64,000 nt of DNA from Plotosus lineatus (GCA_024760905.1 CM045729.1:45052080-45116079), one strand, 5' to 3'; positions 10,690 to 24,008 are shown, counted from the first letter of the stretch. Translations and numbers: made by a program. The notes: generated from the letters alone by a model not told the origin.

Positions 10690-11813
10690 TCAGACAGTTT
10701 TCAGAGAAGAAAAAGTTCATTGATGTGATAACCTGTTCATTCAGTACAGACGCCCCCGACTTACGTTCATCCATTTTACGTTTTTTTTCCCCCCAAAAAA
10801 AATAAAGTCAAATTTTTAGTTTACTTGTACCTACGTAGTATGCTGAGGTAATAACTCTATGTCCATTGTTTACAAACGAGCCTGAACATGCCCCTCCTTC
10901 TTCCCAGTTCAGTTTTATATATATCATTATATATATGAATTAACTATCTGCTCGGATCGGCACAATCTACCATGCATACTCAGTTAAGCAAAGAGAGTTG
11001 TAAAATGAATGAAAACCCAAGAAAGAGAACTCTCTGCTCTGCTGATTCACATCAGTGATTCACATCAGTGCAGGCTGAGTACTAAACGAGTTCAACGGCA
11101 CCCTTGCACACTTAAAAGTCCGGAAGTCCATATAACCCGCGCTTTGTTTCAAACAAGTAAACTACTTTCAGCAAGTGCACTACTTTCGGTATTGAGCGCC
11201 TCACATATTGTAAGTGCTGATTGGCTGTTTTAAGCTTCATGTAAAGTGAATCGGCTCAGCTTCATGTCATGTGACCATCCGTCGACCATCGGAACCATTT
11301 ACAAGCAGAAAAATCGCATCATAGAGAATGTTAAAGGTTATATTTGATACTGTATTTGATATTTGATGAGTGAATTTAATTAAAATTTATCTATTTGAAA
11401 TTATTTCTCTTGAATTTTATTTATTTGAAATTAATTTTGATATTATTTGATATATTTGATATTATTTTACAATGTTATGTTTATAATAATTGATTTTGGG
11501 GTGTTTTATGAGATACTGTAATGATATTTACGGATGTATAGTACAGTATGAGCATCATACATCATCGTAACAACTTACGTTCACTTTCAACTTATGTTTT
11601 TAATTGGTTCCAGATGGTCGAACGTAAGTCGGGGAGCATCTGTACATTGAAGTTGTCAGCTAACTTCATTTTATTGCCATATTAATGTTGCTGAGCCTCA
11701 ACACTACCAATCAACTGGAGCAACAATGCTATGGAGATTACATGCTGTGATCCAGGCTATGTGTACTTCATGAAAATATTAGTGTGAGACTTTTTTTAAG
11801 ACTGGGCAGTGTA
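10690..11813 (+). mobile_element. Tc1-like relic split by a pogo-like insertion
   Basis: Segments 10690-10746 and 11645-11813 together match the relic at 7070-7450, and the right end (GGGCAGTGTA) matches the element end at 29666 (TACACTGCCTGGCC) read in reverse. The intervening 896 bases are the pogo-like element listed separately. Confidence 0.6.
10747..11642. mobile_element. Non-autonomous pogo/Tigger-like transposon (896 bp)
   Basis: Left end CAGACGCCCCCGACTTACGT and right end, read in reverse, CAGATGCTCCCCGACTTACG are inverted repeats flanked by TA (10745-10746 and 11643-11644). Comparison with the related relic at 7360-7400 shows the uninterrupted sequence, confirming the insertion point. 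There is no transposase frame; the interior is A/T-rich. Confidence 0.8.
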
Positions 11814-12415
11814 TGAACTGGGTTTAAATCAATTTCGTAACATCAGACAAGTTTGATGCTGCCCAAGTTTTTGATTTTCAAAATTCCAAGTTGAATGACT
11901 GTCCCACAACTTTGACTACATAAAGTTTCACAGAGTTATGGGTTAAGTGGATTACACCTTAACGTCAGTAGTAGGAAAAAATTGAGGGAATAATTGTTTT
12001 GAACTGATTTTTAACATACAATTGCAGTCAGCAGTCTGGATACATCTACTATTTCTAACTACATTAGGAGTTGTGTCGAAACTTGTGACTGTTATTGCAA
12101 TACAGTATATATGTTTAAATGATAAAACATCAGCTTAAAGTAAGACCTAAAAGGCCTCTTCAGAAACCATTAACTAAGTCCATCATTCCTCATTTAAATA
12201 CTCTTACAGTAAGACTTAAAAATAATGTGTTAACACAAATGTGCTAAATACAAACTGAACCTCATACATCATCTGCCAGTCACTGACCCAATACTGTAAC
12301 TGGCGTGGGGAGTGGTGTTATTTACTAGTAAATGTTTGTACAGTATTGGGTATAAATATGGTACGTCAGAAGAATGTTTTGATTCACCCTTTAAAGATCA
12401 TAAACCTGGTTATAG
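11814..12415. other. Intergenic DNA between klhl23 and mettl5
   Basis: No gene or clear repeat recognised; generally A/T-rich. Confidence 0.35.
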
Positions 12416-12732
12416 GGTAGTGGTGGCCCAGTGGTAAGGTGCTGGATTACCGAACCCAAAGTTGGGGGTTCAAGCCCCAGTGTCAATGGCTGTCCCTCTT
12501 GTCCCCCAGTTCACCTAACAGGATTATCAAAGGCTGACCATGTCTCTCACTGTCTGTGAAAAAAGCATGTAAAAGAACCATTGCTGACTTTCATCAAGAG
12601 TAGGTTTGTCAGTGTGTTTCTGCCCTTGGATGGGCTGTCCAGGGTGTACTCTCCCCTCACTCAGAGTCAGCTGAGACAGGCGCCAACCTTCCTGCAACCC
12701 TAATTATGATGAAGTGGTTCAAAAAATGAATG
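12416..12732 (+). mobile_element. SINE family A, diverged, type 1 tail
   Basis: GTGGTGGCCCAGTGGTAAGG head, GGGGTTCAAGCCCC B-box region and CCATTGCTGACTTTCAT body identify the family; the copy is more mutated than most and ends in (GAAT)n. Confidence 0.75.
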
Positions 12733-13083
12733 AATGAATGAAACTGGATTATATTTAATGTGAAGCTTGAGATCAGGGGGCTGTAAATATTTTTAAAACC
12801 TCACAGGAGATTTACTGGGTCAGTGCTATATGCCAGTGTTGCAACACTGTTGCACCCAGAAAGTGTTTACACAGAGCTGGCCTTTTAAACATGGTGGTTC
12901 ACAAGATACTGAGTCTGGATTTACACAAAGCTGGCAGGTCCAGGGTTAACTGAGACAGTGTGATTATTTAATGATTTCTCCTTTATGTACTGTGAATTTT
13001 TACTCTTGATGTGTTCTTTACAGATCTCACACACACTCATTTGTAAAAAGTTATTTTTCTAAGGATTAATTCATACTAAATTA

Positions 13084-13195
13084 CAGGTATACCTCGACTT
13101 AAGTCATTTCGAGTTGTCGTTCTCGATTATACGTTGGTTTTCAAAAGAATTCATTATAATTATATATTATATTAGGTGTTTAGTATATTAAATGG

Positions 13196-13198
<3 letters not shown>
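13084..13198 (+). mobile_element. Left end of a further pogo/Tigger-like element
   Basis: CAGGTATACCTCGACTTAAG directly after TA (13082-13083) is the terminal style of Tigger elements. No matching right end was found before the CA repeat, so this is a truncated copy or one too diverged to close. Confidence 0.5.

Positions 13199-13240
<42 letters not shown>
13199..13240. repeat. (CA)n microsatellite
   Basis: About 21 uninterrupted AC units, next to TATA-rich DNA that received the Tc1 insertion at 13287. Confidence 0.95.
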
Positions 13241-13246
<6 letters not shown>

Positions 13247-13286
13247 TGTATATACACAGTATATACATGTGTATACTCTGCATATA

Positions 13287-14833
13287 CAGTGGGGCCAATA
13301 AGTATTGGGCAATGTAAAAATGTGAAAGTTCACCCATTTAAAAAGATAAGAGAGGTTTGTAATTAATTTTCATCATAGGTCCACATCAAGCTTGAGAGAT
13401 GGAATGTAAAAAAATTCCAGGAATTCACATTGTATGATTTTTAAACAATTTATTTGTGAAAATGGGAGGCCGTTGGGCAGCTAGAAAACAAACATTATTT
13501 CGGCCCCCACTCGTTAACAGTATGAATGACACCTGTTTGAACTGATTAGATGTATAAGAGATACCTTCACACTGTCAGACTGCAGTCTTCACCATGACCA
13601 ACACCAGAGAGCTTCCCAAAGACACCAGAGATAAAATTGTACAACTGCACAAAGCTGGGATGAGTCAAACTGAAATTGGTAAACAACTTTGTGGGAAAAG
13701 ATCAACAGTTGGGAACATTATTAGAAAATGGAAGAAGTATAACATCACTGTCAGCCTCCCTAGGAGTGGCGCTCCATGCAAGATCTCACCTCGTGGGGTT
13801 CAAAGGATCCTAGGAACAGTGAGTAATCAGCCCAGAACTACACGGCAGGAACTGGTCAATGATTTGAATACGGCAGGAACCACCGTCACAAAGATAATAA
13901 CTAACACACAACGTCGTCATGAGATGAAATCCTGCATTGCCTGAAAGGTTCCCCTACTAAACAAAAAACATGTAAAGGCCCGTCTGAAATATGCTAAAGA
14001 CCATCTGGACGATCCAGAGGAGGATTGGGAGAATGTGATGTGCTCAGATGAGACCAAAATTGAACTTTTTGGTTTAAACAGCACTCGCCGTGTTTGGAGG
14101 AAGAAGAATGCCGAGTTGCATCCCAAGCGCACCATGCCTACTGTGAAGCACGGGGGTGGACACATCATGCTTTGGGGATGCTTTTCTGCAAAAAGGACAG
14201 GAAGACTGCACCGTATCAATGGCAACATGAATGGGGCCATGTATTGTGACATTTTGGGTAAAAACCTCCTTCCCTTGGTCCGAGCATTAAAGATGAAACA
14301 TGGCTGGGTCTTCCAGTATGATAACAATCCAAAACACACAGCCAAGAAAACCAAGGAGTGGCTCCGTAAAAAGCATTTCAAGGTTCTGGAGTGGCCTAGC
14401 CAGTCTCCAGACCTCAACCCAATCGAAAACCTGTGGAGGGAGTTAAAACTTCGAGTTGCCAAGCGACAGCCCTCAAACATCACAGCTCGAGAGAAGATCT
14501 GTGCAGAGGAGTGGGACAAAATACCAACTAAAGTGTGTGTAGTCCTGGTCAAGAACTACAGGAATTGTTTGACCTCTGTCATTGCCAACCAAGGCTACAT
14601 TACAAAGTCTTAAAAGTTACTTTTGCTGGCTGTCCAATATTTATTGGCCTCCCATTTTCACAAATAAATTGTTTAAATATCATACAATGTGATTCCTGGA
14701 TTTTTTTTTTTTTTTTTTACATTCTGTCTCTCAAGCTTGATGTGAACCTATGATAAATTATAAACCTCTCTTATCTTTTTAAATGGGTGAACTTGCACAT
14801 TTTTACATTGCCCAATACTTATTGGCCCCACTG
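13287..14833 (+). mobile_element. Tc1-like transposon, 1,547 bp, almost intact
   Basis: Terminal inverted repeats (CAGTGGGGCCAATAAGTATT at the left, its reverse complement before 14833) extend about 200 bases inward with few differences, apart from a poly-T expansion near 14701. TA duplications lie at 13285-13286 and 14834-14835. A transposase frame covers 13594-14613 and has one internal stop. Size, TA target and structure fit a Tc1 element. Confidence 0.93.
13594..14613 (+). pseudogene. Tc1-like transposase with a single in-frame stop
   Basis: A single frame of 340 codons encodes an N-terminal paired-like helix-turn-helix region ([20 protein letters not shown]) followed by a catalytic domain. 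Acidic residues of a DD34E site are visible: the first D in MCSDETK (about 14044), the second in [10 protein letters not shown] (about 14314) and the E in [10 protein letters not shown] (about 14410). The only break seen is TGA at 13942-13944, where a TGA-from-CGA change (CpG decay) would be simple. The ends agree with the usual Tc1 transposase length of about 340 residues. Substitutions that also abolish activity cannot be excluded. Confidence 0.88.
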
Positions 14834-14855
14834 TACATATGCAAAGTACGTATAT

Positions 14856-14922
<67 letters not shown>

Positions 14923-14923
14923 A
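14856..14923. repeat. (CA)n(TA)n microsatellite
   Basis: CA units to 14900 followed by TA units to 14923, directly abutting a Penelope-type repeat end. Confidence 0.95.
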
Positions 14924-15024
14924 TAAAAGGACAGGAGAAAGACTTTCTATTGAAACTCCATTTATCACTACAGATCTGTTTCGAAGGGTGGTGAAACCAT
15001 ACTCTCTCTTCAGGTGATTATACC

Positions 15025-15028
<4 letters not shown>
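14924..15028 (-). mobile_element. Penelope-like element terminal fragment
   Basis: Matches 23720-23815 and 36500-36600 (AGACTTTCTATTGAAACTCC and neighbours) and contains a hammerhead-like motif on the minus strand. It is flanked on both sides by TA repeats. The Penelope assignment rests on the ribozyme architecture and the terminal arrangement, not on a visible reverse transcriptase. Confidence 0.55.
14964..15018 (-). ncRNA. Hammerhead ribozyme-like motif (copy 1)
   Basis: On the minus strand: stem I strand ATCAC, core CTGAAGA, a stem II hairpin with UUUCA loop, core GAA, a 3-bp stem III (ACA/TGT) around the loop GATC, cleavage triplet GTA, and the pairing strand GTGAT. All core nucleotides are conserved; stem II has wobbles and a mismatch. 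Confidence 0.65.

Positions 15029-15095
<67 letters not shown>
15029..15095. repeat. (TA)n microsatellite
   Basis: About 33 TA units. Confidence 0.95.
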
Positions 15096-15098
<3 letters not shown>

Positions 15099-15123
15099 TA
15101 CATCAACACTGTGTACATACAAG

Positions 15124-15470
15124 AGTGGCACAGTGGGGTACATCTACCTGACAGCCAGAAAGTTCTGGGTTCAAGTCCAAAGCTTGGACATTTCTGTGTG
15201 AAGTTTCCCTGTGCTTGTGTGGGTGTTCTCCGAGCACTCCGGTTTCCTCCCATAGCCCAAAGACATGCATGCTAGGTAATAAATTAACTAGGCTGTTATA
15301 AATTTCCCCTAGGTGTGGATGTGAATGTAAAATTGTGTGTTGGCCCTGAAATGAAGTGGCGTTCTGTTAAGGGTGAAACCCCTCCTTCACCCAGTGTTGG
15401 CTGGGATAGGCTCCAGCCTCCATGCAATCCTAGCAGGAGTAAGTGGTTCAGTAATTGAGTAAGTGAGTGA
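15124..15470 (+). mobile_element. SINE family B (tRNA-derived)
   Basis: GAGTGGCACAGTGGGGTA head, B-box-like GGGTTCAAGTCC, then the conserved body CCTCCCATAGCCCAAAGACATGCAT and the tail GGCTGGGATAGGCTCCAGCC, ending in GAGT repeats. Family B is the most frequent SINE in this window. Confidence 0.75.
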
Positions 15471-15544
15471 GTGAGTATACATGTGCAAGTCTATTCCATC
15501 ATTGCCATCTATGGGAAAAGCTCAGGAACTACAAAAAAGATTCT

Positions 15545-15550
15545 TTTATT
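15545..15550 (-). promoter_or_regulatory. mettl5: Likely mettl5 polyadenylation signal
   Basis: AATAAA on the minus strand, about 180 bases beyond the mettl5 stop codon. Confidence 0.55.
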
Positions 15551-15729
15551 ATTTTCTTTAAATTATTTTCTATACATATCTTGAAATATTAAATCAAGCT
15601 TACCATAAAATAGCACAAAATATAAAAATATATTTACTGTAGAAAAACACTGTCAAGAGAAAGTTGTATTTAAAAAAAAAAAAAAAGAAAGAAAACAAAA
15701 ACAATAAAGATCTTGTTACAATTCCAGTT

Positions 15730-19570
<3,841 letters not shown>

Positions 19571-19794
19571 CTGTAGGATGAATCACAGAAAGGAAGCAAG
19601 ATGGTAATAATCAGTCTTTGCTGGAAGTTACGAGTGCAAGTCTGATGGAGATTACCATCATTTATCACACACAGTGCACAGCTTAGTGACTATAACTGTT
19701 TATTATATTTCATTGTGCTGTCATGTATACGTATTTATCAGAGTCAGTTTCTTTTGTTGTTCCTTCTTTTTCTTCCTGATAGTTATATGCCTCA

Positions 19795-19965
19795 GGGCGG
19801 TGATGGCTCAGTGGTTAAAGTTAAGGCTCTGGATTAGTGATGATCAGAGTTTAAGCCTAAGCATTGCCAAGCTGTCATTGTTGATCCCGTGAGCAAAAGG
19901 CAGAAGAGGTGTCATATAATTTCTGACCCTGTACTCCAACTCGAAATTTAAAACAAACTGAGATA
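19795..19965 (+). mobile_element. tRNA-derived SINE relic
   Basis: GGTGATGGCTCAGTGGTTAA head like the element at 264-408, with a weakened B box and a short body containing GTGAGCAAAAGGC. Located upstream of mettl5 exon 1. Confidence 0.5.
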
Positions 19966-20340
19966 TGTGAAGAAGATAACTTCATAATGTACCTGTAAAT
20001 GACAAACAAATGTTTTTCTTCTGGAATAACAGAAATGGTGACTTTAATTGAATACTTTTTATCTAAATAATCACTGGAAATGCATTATTGACACAGAAGA
20101 CTAAGTGTATCCCATGTGATCCGTGGCACACTTGGTATCATCATGGTATTAATTTTTACACAGTTAACAGGCAAGCCCATAGGCATATCTGGTACAAATA
20201 TCAAACAATCCTGTGCTGAATCAGATCAGATCACAACAATATTCTGGGAGGAAAAAAGTATCATCTGTATTAAAATCCATTTGTTGAGACTAAAAAATGA
20301 CAGCATGAAGTGAAAGCTATAATAATTTAAAAAAACTAAA
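19966..20340. other. mettl5 5' intron DNA, nothing recognised
   Basis: A/T-rich sequence; no feature supported. Confidence 0.3.
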
Positions 20341-20344
20341 ATGT

Positions 20345-20770
20345 ATTTTTGGGCAGCATGGTGGGGTAATGGTTATCACGTTTGCAAAGCAGTAAAGTCC
20401 AGGGTTCGAATTCTGGACTTGAGAGTTCCTGTATATATTTATGGATGAAGTGAAGGAGGACATGAAGGTCGCTGGCGTAAGAGAAGAAGATGCAGAGGAC
20501 AGGGTGAGATGGAGGCAGATGATTTGCTGTGGCGACCCCTGAAGGGGACAGCTGAAAGGAAAAGAAGAAGAGGAGTTCCTGTATAGAGTTTGCATGGTCT
20601 CGTGTGCTTGAGTAGGTTTCCTCCAGGTATTCAAGTTTCCTTCCAAAGTCCAAAGACTATGCATTAGGCTAAACTGGCTGTTCTAAACTGCCCCTATGTG
20701 TTGGCCCCACAGTGGTCTGGCAAGCTTTTCGAGGTTTACCTGGTCTTCACCCATTGTTGATATAGATGCT
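20345..20770 (+). mobile_element. SINE family B interrupted by a LINE fragment
   Basis: The head GGGCAGCATGGTGGGGTAAT with GGGTTCGAATTC is separated from the body (GTTTGCATGGTCTCGTGTGC..) by the LINE piece at about 20437-20573. Confidence 0.7.
20437..20573 (+). mobile_element. LINE 3' end inserted in a SINE
   Basis: Matches the last 130 bases of the RTE-like LINE (GAGATGGAGGCAGATGATTT, GCGACCCCTGAAGGG, (GAA)n). GAGTTCCTGTATA before (about 20424) and after (about 20574) is the target duplication. Confidence 0.82.
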
Positions 20771-20774
20771 GTCT

Positions 20775-21105
20775 GTCTTCCTTTCGGCTTTTTCCCTTTT
20801 ACTCAGGAGTCACCACAGCGAATCATCTGATTCGCATGTTTGATTTGGCAGAGGTTTTTACGTCGGATGCCCTTCCTGACACAACCCTTTTAGCAAGGGA
20901 CAGAAACACGCTGACAACTTTGCAGCTACTCTTTACGAAAGTCAGCAATGGTTCTTTTACATGCCTCTCACCATAGACAGTGAGAGACATGGCCCGCCTT
21001 TGATAACCCAGTTAGCTGCACTGGGGGGGACAGTGACAACTTTGTAGAGAGTGGGACTCGAACCCCCAACCTTTGGATCAGCGATCCAGCGCCCTATACC
21101 ACTCT
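20775..21105 (-). mobile_element. SINE family A, type 2, left arm of an inverted pair
   Basis: Complete reverse-oriented copy with LINE-derived tail. Its head (B box GGTTCGAGTCC in reverse at about 21056) faces a second partial copy beginning at 21106. Confidence 0.82.
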
Positions 21106-21276
21106 GAACCATTGCTGACTTTCGTAAAGAGTAGCTGCAAAGCCGTCAGCGTGTTTCTGTCCCTTGCTAAAAGGGTTGTGACAGGAAGGGCATCCGACGT
21201 GAAAACCTCTGCCAAATCAAACGTGCGAATTCGCTGTGGCGACTCCCGAGTAAAAGGGGAAAAGCCGAAGGGAAGA
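21106..21276 (+). mobile_element. SINE family A, type 2, right arm of an inverted pair
   Basis: Starts in mid-body (GAACCATTGCTGACTTTCGT) and runs through the LINE-derived tail. With 20775-20948 it forms an inverted repeat of about 170 bases per arm. Confidence 0.82.
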
Positions 21277-21622
21277 CATGATGTATTGTATATGCATATA
21301 AACAGAATGGTTCTAAATAACACAACTATCCTGAATTAACAAAACAATCTTTCAGTCTCACATGTACACTTTTAAACTTTTAGTGTTTCTTTATTTCATA
21401 ATTGTTATTAAAACGGGAGCTGAAACACTCACATGCAAATATGGTTACGGAAAGATGTATTTAGATCGACTTTGTCGACAGAAAAACATAGTAATAAACT
21501 TTTAAAAATAAAATTTTCTGTAACACTTACATTTACACAGTGAAGTACTCGGTCATTCCAATATGTATTGTACTTTAATAAAGTGTGTAATAAACCTAAG
21601 ACAAAATATTCAATGGCCCTAC

Positions 21623-21665
21623 CTGCTACATAATAGAACAGGATGTAAGGACTCTTAGCGCTATA
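21623..21665 (-). other. mettl5: Candidate mettl5 non-coding first exon
   Basis: On the minus strand a donor-like AGCAG/GTAGGG lies at 21622, just downstream of an ETS-type site. It could splice to the acceptor at about 19571. Sequence-only guess. Confidence 0.3.
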
Positions 21666-21668
21666 GTT

Positions 21669-21680
21669 CACTTCCGGTTG
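21669..21680 (-). promoter_or_regulatory. mettl5: ETS/GABP-type promoter site, likely mettl5 promoter
   Basis: ACCGGAAGTGAAC on the minus strand is a near-perfect ETS-family site, common in promoters of housekeeping genes. Its position upstream of mettl5 and in the right orientation suits that gene's start region. Confidence 0.45.
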
Positions 21681-21890
21681 AGGCGTACTTTGAGACACAT
21701 CAAAAGAAAAGTCTTCCGCTATTAAATTAAAAGTATTGCAGTCTATAACATGCATCGGTCTGAGCATTAATGCATTAATGTTACTTTATTATAATGTAAC
21801 TTATACAAGTGTGACTTGTATGTAGAAGAAATATAAACGGTTCAACTTGGTTTTGTTGTGAAGGCTGACTAAAATTAATCTTCTAAAGGA

Positions 21891-22004
21891 CCCTCATTCC
21901 ACTTGGGAACATCTGACCCTCTCTGGCCTTGTAAGCTAAGCAAGGCCCTGGTCCTGGTTAATAATTGGATGGGAGCCCGCCAGGGAATACCAGGTGCTTA
22001 CCAA
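21891..22004 (+). pseudogene. 5S rRNA-derived pseudogene or 5S-type SINE head
   Basis: TAAGCTAAGCA (A box), TTGGATGGGAG (intermediate element) and GGGAATACCAGGTGCT (C box) occur in the order and spacing of the internal promoter of 5S rRNA. The first 35 bases are more diverged from 5S rRNA. No tandem array and no obvious T-run terminator is present, so this is a retro-pseudogene or a 5S-derived SINE. Confidence 0.8.
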
Positions 22005-22144
22005 GGGAAGGTAAACCAACTTAAGTGATCTGCCTATTCAACCATGTGCACCTGGTGTGCAGTGAAGCTTTGAACAAACATGGCACATGAAGAAGAAAAG
22101 GAATTATTAGGAAACACAACAAATGTGCATATACACACACAGTT

Positions 22145-22480
22145 AATTCATTTATTTGCTGAACCACTTGATCCTACTTAGGGGTCTCAGCTGACTCTGG
22201 GTGAAGGCGGGCACACTCTAAACAGCTCGCCAACCCATCGCAGCACAACACACACATACACACAAGCATTCACATTCACACCCAATGGCAATTTGGAACG
22301 TCTAGTTGGTCTTAAGAGCATGTCTTTGGACTGTGAGCGGAAACCAGAGTACCAGAAGTCCACGCAGGCATTAAAAACATGCAAATTTCAAACAGAAATG
22401 TCCTTTCCAAGCCCAAGACTCAACTCAAAACCTTCATGATGTGAGGCCAAAGGTGCCAACTACTACCACGATGCTTCCCA
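22145..22480 (-). mobile_element. SINE family B
   Basis: Reverse-oriented body and head; tail region CAGCTGACTCTGGGTGAAGG and GCATGTCTTTGGACTGTGAG are recognisable. Confidence 0.7.
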
Positions 22481-22861
22481 GGCACAAACTGATCACAGTC
22501 ATTTTCATGTCTGAGTCAACTTAGAGCACCTTGTTGACTTAATATGTATGTCTTGGTACCATGGGAGAAATACACAGTATGGGGAGAATATCACAACTCC
22601 CCATAAAATGGGCCCAAAACCTTCTTGCTATGACGCGATACGACAGTGCTATGTACTGTGCCACTGTGTCACCTAGACCAGGGGTGTCAAACTCATGCCA
22701 CAAAGGGCTATGTGGCTGCAGGTTTTTGTTTCAACCAAGCAGCATCACACCTGACTTGGCTCATTTAATCAAGTGATATGAGGCTTCAGGCAGTTGACTG
22801 GTCAACCTCTGTACAGAGCACAAAGATTGACCAATTAATTAAATTACATTAAATTAAAGAG

Positions 22862-23150
22862 AGCAGTGGTGGCCTGGTGGTAAAAGGTGCTGGCTCACTG
22901 ATCCTAAGGTTGGGGGTACAAATCCCATTCTCCACAAGGTTGTCACTGTCCCCCAGTGCAGCTAACTGGGTTATCAAAGGCCGGCCATGTCTTTCACTGT
23001 CTATGGTGTGAGGCATGTAAAAGAACCATTGCTGACTTTTGGCAAGCGTAGGCTGCGTAGCCATCAGCGTGTTCCTGTCCCTTGCTAAAGGGTTGTGTCA
23101 TGAAGGGCATCCGATGTAAAAACCTATGCAAAATCAAACATGTGAATCAT
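22862..23150 (+). mobile_element. SINE family A, type 2 tail, 3' truncated
   Basis: GCAGTGGTGGCCTGGTGGTA head, body, then GGGTTGTGTCATGAAGGGC; the final GTGGCGACCCC block is missing. Confidence 0.78.
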
Positions 23151-23284
23151 TAATATGACTTAATATAACATTAAGAAGAAACACATTAAATTAAAGAATA
23201 AAAACATATGACTAAGCAATTTTTAAGACTGAAGTTATTTCTAATTACTGAACTAAACAGGAGATAATGAAGGATTTGAAATAT

Positions 23285-23521
23285 ATCTATATAATTCATT
23301 TTCTGAACCACTTAATCCTAAGTAAGTGGCAATCTGAGTGAACTCCGGGCGAGGCGAGAGTACACCCTGGACAGCTCACCAGGCCATCGCAGGGCAGAAA
23401 CAAGCTGACGGCTATGCAGCCTACTCTTGTCGAAAGTCAGCAATGGTTCTTTTATATGCCTTACACCACAGACAGTTAGAGACATGGCTGGCCTTTGATA
23501 ACCCAGTTCGCTGCACTGGGT
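23285..23521 (-). mobile_element. SINE family A, type 1 tail, 5' truncated
   Basis: The reverse-oriented tail and body stop at CCCAGTTCGCTGCACTGGG, where a compound microsatellite begins. Confidence 0.75.
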
Positions 23522-23611
23522 ATGTGTGTGTGTGTGTGTGTATGTATCTATATATTTATATATATATATATATATATATAGATAGATAAATATATATATA
23601 TATATATATAA

Positions 23612-23648
<37 letters not shown>
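23522..23648. repeat. Compound (TG)(TA)(GATA)(GA) microsatellite
   Basis: TG, then TA, a short GATA stretch, TA again and GA repeats, ending against a Penelope-type terminus. Confidence 0.95.
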
Positions 23649-23756
23649 ATTTTCTGAGTAGATCTTTCCGTAGGAGAGTGCTCAATACTTTTTGGTAGAG
23701 CAAATAACAATAAAAATAAAAGGACAGGACAAAGACTTTCTATTGAAACTCCATTT

Positions 23757-23811
23757 ATCACTACAGATCTGTTTCAAGGGGTGGTGAAACCATCCTCTCT
23801 CTTCAGGTGAT
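23757..23811 (-). ncRNA. Hammerhead ribozyme-like motif (copy 2, minus)
   Basis: Minus-strand core CTGAAGA, stem II hairpin, GAA, ACA-GATC-TGT stem III and GTA cleavage triplet; stem I ATCAC/GTGAT is intact. Stem II closes with a G-U pair. Confidence 0.68.
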
Positions 23812-23848
23812 TATAGAAGAATCCTAATTCTATATAGATTCTTCTATA

Positions 23849-23903
23849 ATCACCTGAAGAGAGAGGATGGTTTCACCACCCCTCGAAACAGATCTGTAGT
23901 GAT
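23849..23903 (+). ncRNA. Hammerhead ribozyme-like motif (copy 3, plus)
   Basis: The best-preserved copy: stem I ATCAC (23849-23853) with GTGAT (23899-23903), core CTGAAGA at 23854-23860, stem II GAGAGG/CCCCTC with one A-C mismatch and an inner TGG/CCA helix, core GAA, stem III ACA/TGT with a GATC loop, cleavage expected after GTA. Confidence 0.7.
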
Positions 23904-23947
23904 AAATGGAGTTTCAATAGAAAGTCCTTGTCCTGTCCTTTTATTTT

Positions 23948-23949
<2 letters not shown>

Positions 23950-24006
<57 letters not shown>
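23950..24006. repeat. (TA)n microsatellite
   Basis: About 28 TA units abutting a Penelope-type end. Confidence 0.95.

Positions 24007-24008
<2 letters not shown>

Larger units (their letters stand above)
23649..23953. mobile_element. Penelope-like termini in head-to-head inverted arrangement
   Basis: About 110-base arms (23720-23815 and 23842-23945) are near-perfect inverted repeats around a 25-base centre. Each arm carries a hammerhead-like motif. The left arm extends further out (CTCAATACTTTTTGGTAGAG), shared with 36465-36485. The right arm stops at TTTTATTTTTAT and runs into TA repeats. Read outward, the arms keep an open frame (VINGVSIESxCPVLLFLLLF). No reverse transcriptase is present. 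Inverted partial copies are a known habit of Penelope-like elements. Confidence 0.6.

Noticed and set aside
13199..13240. Regular short repeats that might suggest a CRISPR array
   Set aside because: Only simple microsatellites are present; there are no repeat-spacer units and the DNA is eukaryotic.
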